NCBI RefSeq assembly: GCF_900157305.1
Contig: NZ_LS974202.1
Span: 372,001-436,000 of the forward strand
Source: Mesotoga infera
GTDB lineage: Bacteria > Thermotogota > Thermotogae > Petrotogales > Kosmotogaceae
Length of the DNA stretch: 64,000 nt
Direction: 5' to 3'
Part shown: piece after piece, positions 50,763 to 59,582 of the stretch
Layout: each line of letters starts with the position of its first letter
Numbering within the stretch: the first letter of the stretch is position 1
Made by a program: the position numbers and the translations under genes
Notes under the pieces: model-generated
What the model was told of the DNA's origin: nothing
The model's input: the letters and a program-made list of their open reading frames with translations, nothing else
Database searches by the model: none

Positions 50763-51881
50763 TCATCTGTAGAAAAGTCTCCCTGGATGAATCAGACAGT
50801 CCTGCGCGAATTCGATGAATTCTTCTCCCGAACTTTTCCATTGATCGGGCTTGAGAGATCCCGACCTTATTTTCCTCGCGCTTTCTTTCACTCCCATGAG
50901 ATCGTCGAGTCGATCGGAAATCTCGAACTTTTCATATTTTAGCAAATACTCCATGATACTTAACGTCAACAGGAAAAAATTGTCGCTTTTCGACGGGAAG
51001 AATTCGATACCGTCGCAGCTCGCATTGGCATATTTGCGGTAAAAGGGCATGAACTCCCTCCTTCTGACCTTCACGGACGGGAAGTCTTCCTTTATTTTCT
51101 CAGCCATGTCGAAACCGTCGATCCAGGGCGCTCCTATAACGAGGAATGGTTTGAAAGTTCCCCGACCTTCCGAGACGTTGGTTCCTTCGAAGAAGCAGGT
51201 GCCTGCGTATCCGAGAAGAGAGTCGAAGGTCGGTATATTTGGCGAGGGAACGTTCCACACGAGCGAGGTCTCATCGAAAGTCTCGCCCTTCCAGCCTTCT
51301 GCCGGTACCACACGAAGATCCAGGTCGAGCCTATTCAGCTTTTTTAAGTATATGGCCAGCTCTCCAGAAGTGAGCCCGTACTGAAGCGGCAAGCGGTAAC
51401 CGCCAACGAAAGTTTGAAGATCGTTATCTATTCTTGAGCCGAAAACGCCCCTGCCCAGAGGGTTGACCCGGTCTAGCACCATGTACCGCTTCCCGCTTTC
51501 AGCGGCCGATTCCATCGTGAAGGCAAGAGTATAGATGAAAGTGTAATAACGGAGACCGACGTCCTGGATATCGTAAACGAGTATGTCCAGGCCGTCGAGA
51601 TCCTCGGCCCGCGGTTTGCGCTTGCTGCCGTAGAGACTCACCACCGGCACGTTGTACCTTGGATGGATACTATCATCGTACACGACCCCGTCGGCTATTC
51701 CACCCAACCCGTGTTCGGGAGTGAAGATCTTACGTACCTTCAACCCACTTTTGAACATCATATCTATACCGCAGCGAAGAGAGTTGTCGATGAACGAGTA
51801 GTTAGTTACTAGACCTATCGACATATCTTTCAGGTCGGCGAAATCGCGTCTCGAAAGTACATCTATGCCCTGTAATACCAA
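50763..51881 (-). CDS. DUF1343 exo-beta-N-acetylmuramidase NamZ family
   Basis: 372-aa DUF1343 protein; characterised NamZ enzymes release MurNAc from non-reducing ends of peptidoglycan fragments. Seen: IGLVTN, FTPEHGLGG, VVSLYG, LVYDIQDVGLRYYTFIYTLAF, LDRVNPLG and FEGTNVSEGRGT. No signal peptide, unlike many homologues, so it may act in the cytoplasm on imported murein pieces. I start at TTG 51881, preceded by GGAGGTGA at 5 bases; an alternative TTG at 51896 would sit ahead of that site. First gene of the nine-gene recycling operon. Confidence 0.87.
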   Translation of the reverse strand: MVLQGIDVLSRRDFADLKDMSIGLVTNYSFIDNSLRCGIDMMFKSGLKVRKIFTPEHGLGGIADGVVYDDSIHPRYNVPVVSLYGSKRKPRAEDLDGLDILVYDIQDVGLRYYTFIYTLAFTMESAAESGKRYMVLDRVNPLGRGVFGSRIDNDLQTFVGGYRLPLQYGLTSGELAIYLKKLNRLDLDLRVVPAEGWKGETFDETSLVWNVPSPNIPTFDSLLGYAGTCFFEGTNVSEGRGTFKPFLVIGAPWIDGFDMAEKIKEDFPSVKVRRREFMPFYRKYANASCDGIEFFPSKSDNFFLLTLSIMEYLLKYEKFEISDRLDDLMGVKESARKIRSGSLKPDQWKSSGEEFIEFAQDCLIHPGRLFYR

Positions 51882-51977
51882 GAAGCTCACCTCCAAACGA
51901 AATATCTCAAGTACAATAATGCCATATTGTCATGCCATTTAGTATCTTTCTATCGTCTCCTAATTATTAATCCAGTT

Positions 51978-52008
51978 AAAAAGGCCGATCTCTTCATCGG
52001 CCTTTTTT
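51978..52008. terminator. Bidirectional terminator
   Basis: Stem GGCCGAT/ATCGGCC (51983-51989, 51996-52002) with a 6-base loop, flanked by AAAAA on the left and TTTTTT on the right, so it can stop transcripts from either side. It ends the minus-strand MBL-fold remnant (stop at 52039). Confidence 0.8.
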
Positions 52009-52038
52009 CTGTCTTACGGGTGGCAGTATCGGGCTTTT

Positions 52039-52941
52039 TTATTTATCGCTTTCATAGATTTCCTCGGGGACAATACTTCCCAGGAGCGTATCGCTAAGTT
52101 GGGCGAACGGACCGTCGTATTTGGGAGGGGCGATTTGATCCTGTGGATAAATGTACGGCTGCGGATACCAGGCGTAGTCCGAAACCACGGCTCTGCGAAG
52201 AATTATATCGTTCTTTGATACATCTATCACGAGCAGGTCGGTGGCAATTGCGACGGGTCCTTCATACAACAAACGAATGTTTTCAATCGCAGGGCCGACG
52301 GTATCTTCGTTGGCCTGAAAGTGCGTGGTTACACCGAGCCTCGGGTTAGTTTGACTGAGTATATAGCCGAAGGCTTTCTGCGAGGTGTGTGAATTCCTTT
52401 GCACGGCCAATGCGAATCCCACGGCTCTTTCCCAGCCGGGGTCGCCCGGATTCAATCCCGAGTTCTTACTGGCCCACACTTCGGGTGGCACAACCATCTC
52501 ATGGATCAGAACATCGACACCCTTCGCCTGTTCGATCATATAGTAATTGGGTATCGTGTCGCCAGAGAAGATCATCGAAAGACCGTTCCATTCGAGTTTA
52601 TAGCTTATGCTTCCGTTTCTGTCGTGAACGGCGGGAAAATGTGTGATTTTCACGCCGTTCTCCTCGTAAGCAACTCCGCCAACCGTCATATACTGTAGTT
52701 CCTTAGCTATTATGTCGTAACCGTCGCGGCCGTCCTTAAGCCCGGTGCTCAAAAAACTGAAGGCTTCCACGTGCCATTTCATAAGTTTTTTTAGATTTTC
52801 GGCGAACGCCAGTTCAAAAGCACTGATCAACTGCCCTGGAGAACCACTATAGGTGGCATGTCCAAGAGCACAGGAAGCCATCGCCACGATCACTCATAAA
52901 ACCAAAGATCTCATAATTTTTCCCCGAATCGATCCTGCCAT
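52039..52941 (-). pseudogene. Decayed secreted metallo-beta-lactamase-fold protein
   Basis: Minus-strand ATG 52941 follows AGGAGGATGGGTG and opens a signal peptide MAGSIRGKIMRSLVL, then TGA at 52894-52896, then VIVAMASCALGHATYSG in the same frame. So the signal peptide is broken by a stop. The remaining 284 codons show the back half of a secreted MBL enzyme (ITHFPAVHDRNGSISYKLEWN, MIFSGDTIPNY, LIHEMVV, VTTHFQ) but no HxHxDH motif: about 100 residues between HATYSG and the helix SAFELAFAENLKK appear deleted. Reinitiation at GTG 52893 is possible but the product would lack half the metal site. Confidence 0.75.
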
Positions 52942-53183
52942 CACCCATCCTCCTTCACATGCTGATCATACTGACTCGAGTCTTTCGTAACTCCACGGAA
53001 CTGTCAGTAAACACGATAGATACAAATACTCAGATGCGAGTGAATTGAACTAATGGAATATATAACAGTCGTATGTTCGATGTCTCCGAAAACCGACTGT
53101 GAAATTTCGATCACTGTTTTGCACTAGCGGGAGTATAATACTACTCAGCGCGTGTGACAGGATACAAACCGGGGGTGATCGGG
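52942..53183. other. Divergent 242-bp non-coding region
   Basis: Contains TATAAT at 53134-53139 inside the near-palindrome AGTATAATACT, 45 bp before ATG 53184, and an inverted repeat ACAGTCG (53065-53071)/CGACTGT (53094-53100). No clear -35 and no other gene. Confidence 0.45.
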
Positions 53184-53615
53184 ATGCAGTTACCGCTCTT
53201 CATAACGGTGAATCTGATCAACGTATTCACCCTTTTGATGTTTCTGTCGAGGGTGAAATGGCCAAAAGTTGAGATCCTCTTCGGGACGGCGACGATCATC
53301 CTGGCTATTCCAGCGGCGATTATCGGCGTCCTCAATCTTTCTGGATCGTCAAATTTCTTTCTCTGGTTCCCCGCTATCCTTTATGCCCTTTGGGCTATGT
53401 TCGCGCTGGTTGTGGATTATCTTTTGAAGATAGAATTCAGGAATCCGGCTAAGCCATCCATACTGGTACCTTTCCTGATTCTTTTCTACTTTTCCATCAG
53501 TGGAATGGCCGCAGGATTTTACAGGATAAATCTGTACCTGTGGCTCGTTTCGGGAGCAACCTCCCTCCTCAACCTTTACGGAGCTTACTACGCCGGCAAA
53601 CATGGCAAAGGTTGA
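53184..53615 (+). CDS. Small integral membrane protein, about five TM helices, 143 aa
   Basis: Hydrophobic throughout: helices around residues 3-20, 27-52, 58-78, 92-114 and 118-135, with conserved-looking ALVVDYLLKIEFRNP between the third and fourth. This resembles a widespread small membrane family in Thermotogota, clostridia and archaea of unknown function. Start ATG 53184 follows GGGGTGATCGGG. The next gene remnant lies in the same frame after its TGA but belongs to a different protein. Confidence 0.72.
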   Translation: MQLPLFITVNLINVFTLLMFLSRVKWPKVEILFGTATIILAIPAAIIGVLNLSGSSNFFLWFPAILYALWAMFALVVDYLLKIEFRNPAKPSILVPFLILFYFSISGMAAGFYRINLYLWLVSGATSLLNLYGAYYAGKHGKG

Positions 53616-53624
53616 CCTACTCAT

Positions 53625-53999
53625 TGCGCTCCTTATAAAAATTACCATCTGACGGCACTTTTCTTCACCACCTTGGCCGAACTGCTTTTCACAAATTACA
53701 TAGACCCTTACGGTTTTACGAATACACTGGGGCACATTTTCAGACTCATCTCCTACTTCGTGATACTTGAAGGGATAGTCGTGCGATCCTTCACCGAGCC
53801 TCTGTATACGCTCTATAAAAACATGAATACTACGGTGGAGGAACTCACCAGCATCATGAGTGAAACCACTGAGATCAAGAATCCTTACGCCGCCGGTCGC
53901 CAGAAAAGGGTAGCGGCTCTCTCGGAAGAGACCGCCAAAAAGATGCACCTTACAAGACGCAGTATAAAAGAGCCGGAAATGCTAATAAATCTTTTTTAG
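53625..53999 (+). pseudogene. Fragment of a MASE3-HD-GYP signalling protein
   Basis: Begins mid-protein: TALFFTTLAELLFTNYIDPYGFTNTLGHIFRLISYF is the C-terminal end of a MASE3 membrane sensor domain; LYKNMNTTVEELTSIMSETTEIKNPYAAGRQKRVAALSEETAKKM is the start of an HD-GYP domain, with Arg where the first metal His should be (AGHQRRVA in active enzymes). It then ends with an unrelated tail LINLF and a stop. Both the N-terminal five or more TM helices and the HD and GYP motifs are missing. A translated fragment from TTG 53673 is possible but cannot be an active c-di-GMP phosphodiesterase. Confidence 0.75.
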
Positions 54000-54015
54000 T
54001 CGAAAGTGCGCTAAT

Positions 54016-56517
54016 TTATTCTATCGCTCTTATCGATTCTGTTATGCTGAGAGAGGTCACCTTTCTGGACGAGGCAAGCGTCGTCAATACTCCGGCTGCA
54101 AGCGTTCCGACAACTGCCAGAACAATCCCGACCCAGGGTATCGACCAGTTCAGATGGCCGATCTCTGTTTTCAGGAGCGAGTACACTGCGTAAGAGAGAA
54201 TCACTCCGAGAACGACAGACAAGATGGCGCTTATGAGCCCGAAGATCAACCCTTCGTATGTCAGCATCGCCTTGAGCTGTTTTCCGGTCATACCGACCGC
54301 CCTGAGTATTCCGAACTCTCTCCGGCGCAATATGATCGTTGTGTTTATGGTGTTGGTTATGCCGCAGATGCCTATGAAGCCGACTATTGCGATCAATCCA
54401 TAGACCAGCGTCGAAAGAGTCCTGATAGCGTTTTCCGTCTCTTTCCTGTACTGGCTGTAGGACAGGAAGGTCGAGTTTCTGTACCTTTTAGCGGTCTCCT
54501 CCACCACCGGCTCGATGGTTTCAGGATTAGCTCCCCTGCGCAGATATATGTCCACATAAGAGTAATGATCTATGTAGTCCATCATCGTTAGGTGGACGTC
54601 GTTGCCTTCAGGCCTCAACCTGTCGATTATCTCTTCGCTGCACGCCAGAAGGATTCCGCCCTCAACCGTGAAGGCTACAGAAGGCAGCTCCTGAACCACC
54701 GCGCCGACGATGAACTCGCTGTTTACAGGCAGCTGGACCATCGATTTTGTGAGGTAATAAGTCCTGAGCAACACTCTATCCCCTGCCTTTATATTGTGCC
54801 TGTTGCTGTTCTCGACATCTATGACAACCAGAGGTTCGGAAGTCATCCGTGCGAGATCAATCAATCCTGAGATCACTTTCGATTTCATCAGTTCTATCCC
54901 CGCCCTATTGTAAGCGAGAAGGGCCATGTACTTTCCAGACTGATCGACCATGGTGACTCGCATTCCAGCCTGAGGATCAGGAACGGTCACGTAGGTCTTG
55001 CTTTCCATCTCAGGGTCCTCGTATTCGCTGAGCAGCCGTCCGGTAAGGAACTTCGCCGCGGCTACCGTCTCGACACCTTCTATTGACTGCAGATCTTCGA
55101 TCGTTTTTCCGTTGGGGCCACCATCGTACATGCCCGTGACGCGTATCGAGAAGTCTGACTTCACAACGCCCCGGGCCAGTCTCTCGGTGTCGAAGTTCCC
55201 CGCAAAATACGAGAAAGCTATAAAGAGAGTCGCGGCGATCGTCATCGAGACAACGGAGATGGCCGTGGTACGGAGGTTTCTTATCATGTTCCTCTTTGCC
55301 AGTTTCAGGGAGATCTTTTCTCCGTACGCGGACTCACCTGCAGCGAACTTTCTGATTTTGCATCCAGTCGACTCGACTCCGTACTGTCTCATAGCCTCGA
55401 CGGGAGATATTTTGCCGGCGCGAAACGCGGGAATCAGCGATGAAAAAACCACAGACAGAAATCCCAGAACAGCTCCGACCACAAGCGAGAGCGGAGTGAT
55501 CGAAACCGCGAAGCCATCGAGGCCAGTCAGCCGAAAGCCGGCATACAGAGCCACGGCGAAGGAAAGCAGGACGCCTGCTGCCAGACCAATCGGGATGCCG
55601 AAAACGCTTACGAGTATCGACTCTCGAAGGACGACTTTTCGTATCTGGGCAGCAGTCGCACCGGCAGCCCTGAGAAGCCCAAATTCGCGGATTCTCTCCA
55701 GCACCGATATGTGAACCGTGTTGTAAATGGAGACCATCGAAGCGACGGCAACGAGAAGCCCAAGAACTACCGCGGGCCAGTTAACAGGAGAGAGAGTCTC
55801 GAGGTGATAGATCAGAGAGCCGTTGTATCTGACCCTGTCCTTTAGTTCGAGGTCGGAAGCCACTTTCTGGGCCGCGATTCTTAGCGTCTTGTTTTCCGCG
55901 TCGACAGTGAAATAGACATTCTTCACCACTTCAGATTTCGAAGCTATCGTGGAAAACTCCTGAGCCGAGACGCTCACGAAAGCCCTCGACAGGGAGCTCT
56001 CCTGTATTGCCGTCGAAATGATCCCGACGACTTCAAAAATCCTTTCATTGCCGTTTATGTTCAGTGATACTCTCTGACCTGTTTTTGAAGAGATTCCCAG
56101 AAGCTGGGCTGCAAATGTGTCGATGGCGATCTCACCCAACTTCTCAGGTAGCCGGCCGTTAGTTACTCTCTTTCCCCTCAGGCGCAGGGTAAGCCCGTCG
56201 GCCTCTTCGATCAGCAGCGAAGCCTTTTCTTCGGGAAAGTCTATGAAACCGGCTATCTTCTGGATTCCAACGTCTTCGGTAAGCACATGGGCGCTCATAT
56301 CCAGGATCTCGGAGTCGGTTGCCTTCTCAACTTTGCCGTGGTATGCGCCTACAGAGTCCTCGAGGGCACGGATTTCGGAAGATTCTATACTTTTGAAGGT
56401 TATCATGATAGCCGTTATGAAAGCGACTGCCAGCGCCACTCCGAGAAGGGTGTAGAAAGTTCTTCTGAGTCTTCTGGAGAGGTACTTTCCACTCAATTCG
56501 GTGTAGCGTTTCATCAC
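54016..56517 (-). CDS. FtsX-type ABC transporter permease, 833 aa
   Basis: Large permease with two FtsX modules. Layout: N-terminal cytoplasmic patch and TM1 (TFYTLLGVALAVAFITAIMI), a ~200-residue extracellular MacB-like domain, three TM helices (VVLGLLVAVASMVSIYNTVHI, ILVSVFGIPIGLAAG...), a second TM start (AISVVSMTIAATLFIAFSYFA), a second external domain and three final TMs ending VTSLSITESIRAI. The C-terminal FtsX motif RRREFGILRAVGMTGKQLK is repeated by REFGLLRAAGATAAQIRK in the first module. Overlaps the ATPase gene by 4 bp. Such exporters move peptides, lipoproteins or drugs; cargo unknown. Confidence 0.9.
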   Translation of the reverse strand: MMKRYTELSGKYLSRRLRRTFYTLLGVALAVAFITAIMITFKSIESSEIRALEDSVGAYHGKVEKATDSEILDMSAHVLTEDVGIQKIAGFIDFPEEKASLLIEEADGLTLRLRGKRVTNGRLPEKLGEIAIDTFAAQLLGISSKTGQRVSLNINGNERIFEVVGIISTAIQESSLSRAFVSVSAQEFSTIASKSEVVKNVYFTVDAENKTLRIAAQKVASDLELKDRVRYNGSLIYHLETLSPVNWPAVVLGLLVAVASMVSIYNTVHISVLERIREFGLLRAAGATAAQIRKVVLRESILVSVFGIPIGLAAGVLLSFAVALYAGFRLTGLDGFAVSITPLSLVVGAVLGFLSVVFSSLIPAFRAGKISPVEAMRQYGVESTGCKIRKFAAGESAYGEKISLKLAKRNMIRNLRTTAISVVSMTIAATLFIAFSYFAGNFDTERLARGVVKSDFSIRVTGMYDGGPNGKTIEDLQSIEGVETVAAAKFLTGRLLSEYEDPEMESKTYVTVPDPQAGMRVTMVDQSGKYMALLAYNRAGIELMKSKVISGLIDLARMTSEPLVVIDVENSNRHNIKAGDRVLLRTYYLTKSMVQLPVNSEFIVGAVVQELPSVAFTVEGGILLACSEEIIDRLRPEGNDVHLTMMDYIDHYSYVDIYLRRGANPETIEPVVEETAKRYRNSTFLSYSQYRKETENAIRTLSTLVYGLIAIVGFIGICGITNTINTTIILRRREFGILRAVGMTGKQLKAMLTYEGLIFGLISAILSVVLGVILSYAVYSLLKTEIGHLNWSIPWVGIVLAVVGTLAAGVLTTLASSRKVTSLSITESIRAIE

Positions 56518-57236
56518 TTCTTCCCTCCAAGAGCGGAGGAGAATACGCTTCCCACATCTCTGTTGGAGTAATCGGCCACTATCTCTCCGTCTTCCAGGGC
56601 GACTATTCTATCGGCCCTCTCGGCGATGTCCTCCTCATGGGTCACTATCACCAGCGTCTGATGAAACTTCCTCGCACTGATCTTCAACAGGTCCATCACC
56701 TCCTGGCTCGTTTTGCTGTCGAGATTGCCGGTAGGCTCGTCTGCGAAGACGATCGCGGGTTTGGTAATAAGAGCGCGGGCTATCGCCACTCTCTGCTGCT
56801 GACCGCCTGACAGAGCCGAAGGCAGGTGGTCCGTCCTGTCCTCGAGTTTCATCAGTCCGAGAAGTTCGTTGAGGTAGGGTTGATCGACCTTCCTTTCATC
56901 GAGTATGAGAGGAAGCTCGATATTCTCTCTTGCGGTCAGGACGGGGACGAGGTTGAAGAACTGGAAGACAAAGCCGATCCGTCTCCTTCTAAAGATAGAT
57001 AACTGTGTGTCCGACATCCCGTACAGGTTCTTCCCGTCTATATGCACGCTACCGGCCGTGGGACGGTCTAGCCCCGCGAGAAGATGAAGAAGCGTGCTCT
57101 TTCCCGAGCCGCTGGGACCTACGATGGCGACGAACTCGCCCTCCTCTATGGAGAAGTCGGCCCCTTTCAATGCGGTTACGGCGCTGGCGTTCGATCCATA
57201 CACTTTTCTCAATCCCGTTGCTCTTAGTACTTCCAT
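56514..57236 (-). CDS. ABC transporter ATPase, MacB/LolD type
   Basis: 240 aa. Seen: Walker A GPSGSGKSTLLHLLAGLDRPT (40-48 core), Q-loop FVFQFFNLVPVLTARENIELP, signature ALSGGQQQRVAIARA, Walker B IVFADEPTGNLDSKT and H-loop VTHEEDIAERADR. This class pairs with FtsX permeases, here the 833-aa gene that overlaps its 3' end. 96 bp separate it from the kinase gene. Confidence 0.95.
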   Translation of the reverse strand: MEVLRATGLRKVYGSNASAVTALKGADFSIEEGEFVAIVGPSGSGKSTLLHLLAGLDRPTAGSVHIDGKNLYGMSDTQLSIFRRRRIGFVFQFFNLVPVLTARENIELPLILDERKVDQPYLNELLGLMKLEDRTDHLPSALSGGQQQRVAIARALITKPAIVFADEPTGNLDSKTSQEVMDLLKISARKFHQTLVIVTHEEDIAERADRIVALEDGEIVADYSNRDVGSVFSSALGGKK

Positions 57237-57332
57237 GGTATGCCTCCTTAATTGTTGCTTCCACTGAGAATATAAGGAGTCTGTCTTATGACCGGATGAA
57301 GAAGAAGCTTAAGGAATCGCAAGATCGAGAAC

Positions 57333-58589
57333 TCATCCTTTCTCTCTTATCGGTAGTTCTATCGCAAAGATCGATCCCTTTTCGTTTGATGATTTGAGCT
57401 TTATATCGCCGTCGTGTCTCTCGATAATTGCCTTCGCAAGAGCGAGGCCAAGGCCTGTACCCTTTCTCGATCCGACAGCCGGACCACCCCGGTAGAAACT
57501 CTGAAAGATTTTAGGTGCATCCCCTGCGGCAATCCCGGGACCTTCGTCCGTGACTGTAAGACAGACGTAGGCCTCGCTCCTGGATATGTCTATCGACACC
57601 GTGCCTCCGTCGGGGGAGTAGTTGACAGCGTTCCTGACGAGATTGTCCAGGGCCTGTGAAAGCCACCTCTCATCGCAGAAGACCATGGCTGTAGATTCGG
57701 CCCCGACGGAGATCTTCAGGCCTCTGCTTTTGGCTATCTCCGAGTATCTTCTCGCCACATCCTTTGCCAGTTCTGCCAGATCGGCCTTCTTGAAGCTGAA
57801 CCTTATCGCTCCCGATTCAATCCTCGCGATATTCAGAACGTCGCCGATCAACCATTCCATTCTCTCGATATCTTCTCCGCTTCTCTCGAGGAACTCGTCC
57901 ATCCGTTCTCTTTCCATTTCCCTTCCTTCGATAAGCAGCTCGTTCATCGTTTTCAGAGAGGCCAGCGGAGTCTTGAGTTCGTGTGATATAAAGGAGATGA
58001 AGCCACGCATTTTGTCACGTTCAAAATTAACGCTTTCCATAGTCTTCTCGAGCCTTCTGGTGAGCGCGTAGAGCTGCGCCGAGAGGATTGCGGCGTCGCC
58101 TTCTCCATCGTAGATCGATTCACTGTCGTACCTGCCGCTCATCAGGGCGTCCAGTCTCAGAGATGTTTCTTTGAGAAAGTCCGATTGCTTCTTTGCGACA
58201 AGAATCAATAGCGAAAACCAGAAAATTACCAGCGTTATGGTGGAGAGTGAAGTTATGATGATGACCTTCGATCGAAAGGCTCCGTCGGAGAACTCGAAAC
58301 TATCGGGCGGTTCTTCGGTGTAGCCGAAAGGTTTTAATAACTCCAGCGCCGCTTCGTAGTCTTCCGATCCTTCTTCAGAGAGTATCTTCGGAACGTCCCC
58401 GTGCGTAATAACGCCCAGCGAAACCATCCTCCCGATCATCGATACTTCCCGCTCGTAAAGATGGCGTCTGTGATCTTCCAGAGAAAGACAAAGAGTAACT
58501 ATCGCGATCAGCACTATCGATAGTGAGAGAGCGATGCCGGTCAGGGCAATCACTCTGTTTTGCCTTTCTCTGAACAGGGATCTGAACAT
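57333..58589 (-). CDS. Sensor histidine kinase
   Basis: 418 aa. TM1 (~14-36) and TM2 (~108-132) enclose a short ~70-residue external domain, too small for a large ligand-binding fold, which suggests sensing in the membrane or through the partner transporter. Cytoplasmic: a linker, HisKA FISFISHELKTPLASL with phospho-His203, then HATPase N-box LVRNAVNYSPDGG, G1 DEGPGI and G2 GLGLALAKAI. One base separates it from the response-regulator stop. Confidence 0.94.
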   Translation of the reverse strand: MFRSLFRERQNRVIALTGIALSLSIVLIAIVTLCLSLEDHRRHLYEREVSMIGRMVSLGVITHGDVPKILSEEGSEDYEAALELLKPFGYTEEPPDSFEFSDGAFRSKVIIITSLSTITLVIFWFSLLILVAKKQSDFLKETSLRLDALMSGRYDSESIYDGEGDAAILSAQLYALTRRLEKTMESVNFERDKMRGFISFISHELKTPLASLKTMNELLIEGREMERERMDEFLERSGEDIERMEWLIGDVLNIARIESGAIRFSFKKADLAELAKDVARRYSEIAKSRGLKISVGAESTAMVFCDERWLSQALDNLVRNAVNYSPDGGTVSIDISRSEAYVCLTVTDEGPGIAAGDAPKIFQSFYRGGPAVGSRKGTGLGLALAKAIIERHDGDIKLKSSNEKGSIFAIELPIREKG

Positions 58590-59291
58590 CTACTTCTCTC
58601 CGTTCCATCTGTAACCGACACCCCTCAGTGTTTCGATCAGCTTTGGCTTTGAGGGATCTTCTTCGACTTTCTCCCTGAGTTTCCTTATATGAACCGACAG
58701 TGTGTTGTCTTCGATGAATTCTCCGTCGATACTCCAGACCTTCTCGAGAAGCTGATCTCTAGTCAGAACCGTGCCGCTGTTTTCAATCAGGCTTCGAAGT
58801 ATTCTGAACTCGGTGGGGGTGAGGAAGATCTCCTTGCCGGACCTATAGACCCTGATCTTTGCCGTGTCGAGCTTCACAGGACCGGACTCAAGCAGATCGC
58901 TTCCCTCGTCGGAGTGAGTTTTCTTGATTCTCCTGGCGTTGGCCTTGATTCTGGAGATTAGCTCTCTGAGCCTGAAAGGCTTTGTCACGTAGTCGTCTCC
59001 ACCGCTTTCCAGACCCATGACCACATTCACTTCCTCGTCCCTGGCGGTCAGGAAGATCACCGGCATGTCCGACAGCTCGCGGATCTTCCTGCACAGTTCG
59101 AAACCATTTCCGTCAGGGAGCATGATGTCTAGCAGCGCAAGATCGAAATGTCCGTTTTCCATCAATTCCAGGGCTCTTGAGACGTTTCCGGCTACGGTTG
59201 CGGACCATCCTTCCTGCTCTAGAGCGTAGCGTATGCCGTTTGAAAGGTTTTCGTCGTCCTCGACGAGTAGTATGCTCAACAAACGTGTCAC
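58590..59291 (-). CDS. OmpR/PhoB-family response regulator
   Basis: 233 aa. Receiver domain with acidic pair Glu11-Asp12-Asp13, phospho-acceptor Asp55 (LLDIMLPDGNG), Thr in FLTARD and Lys in VTKPF; C-terminal winged helix (LTPTEFRILRSLIENSGTVLTRDQLLEKVW..., NTLSVHIRKLREKVEEDP). It should control the downstream ABC genes. TATAAT on the minus strand at 59334-59339 lies 43 bp upstream; no clear -35. Confidence 0.95.
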   Translation of the reverse strand: MTRLLSILLVEDDENLSNGIRYALEQEGWSATVAGNVSRALELMENGHFDLALLDIMLPDGNGFELCRKIRELSDMPVIFLTARDEEVNVVMGLESGGDDYVTKPFRLRELISRIKANARRIKKTHSDEGSDLLESGPVKLDTAKIRVYRSGKEIFLTPTEFRILRSLIENSGTVLTRDQLLEKVWSIDGEFIEDNTLSVHIRKLREKVEEDPSKPKLIETLRGVGYRWNGEK

Positions 59292-59582
59292 CTCCAGATG
59301 GCTATGGCTGGCCTTTGTAGACCTGATGATTCTATTATATATGTTTAAATTCTACAACATGGACAGAATCGTCATAGTCGGCGAGCCGCAAGAGTGCAAA
59401 AACTCCTGTTAGATGGAATTGATTGATATCACAAATATCATTTCCCGTGGCAAGCTCCCGCTAGTAACCGTCCTTGCTTGTTCGCATCGCGAACCGGCAA
59501 TATTCTTGCGCGGCTGTCCATCATGATACAATGTTCTCCGTGAAACATATGCAACAAATCGATAACTGGGGGGTGAGATAAA
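59292..59582. promoter_or_regulatory. Divergent 291-bp region with promoters for the two-component operon and the acetyltransferase
   Basis: Minus strand: -10 TATAAT at 59334-59339. Plus strand: extended -10 TG-A-TACAAT (59524-59532) 50 bp before GTG 59583, with TCTTGC 17 bp upstream as a weak -35. The middle shows no gene. Confidence 0.55.
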
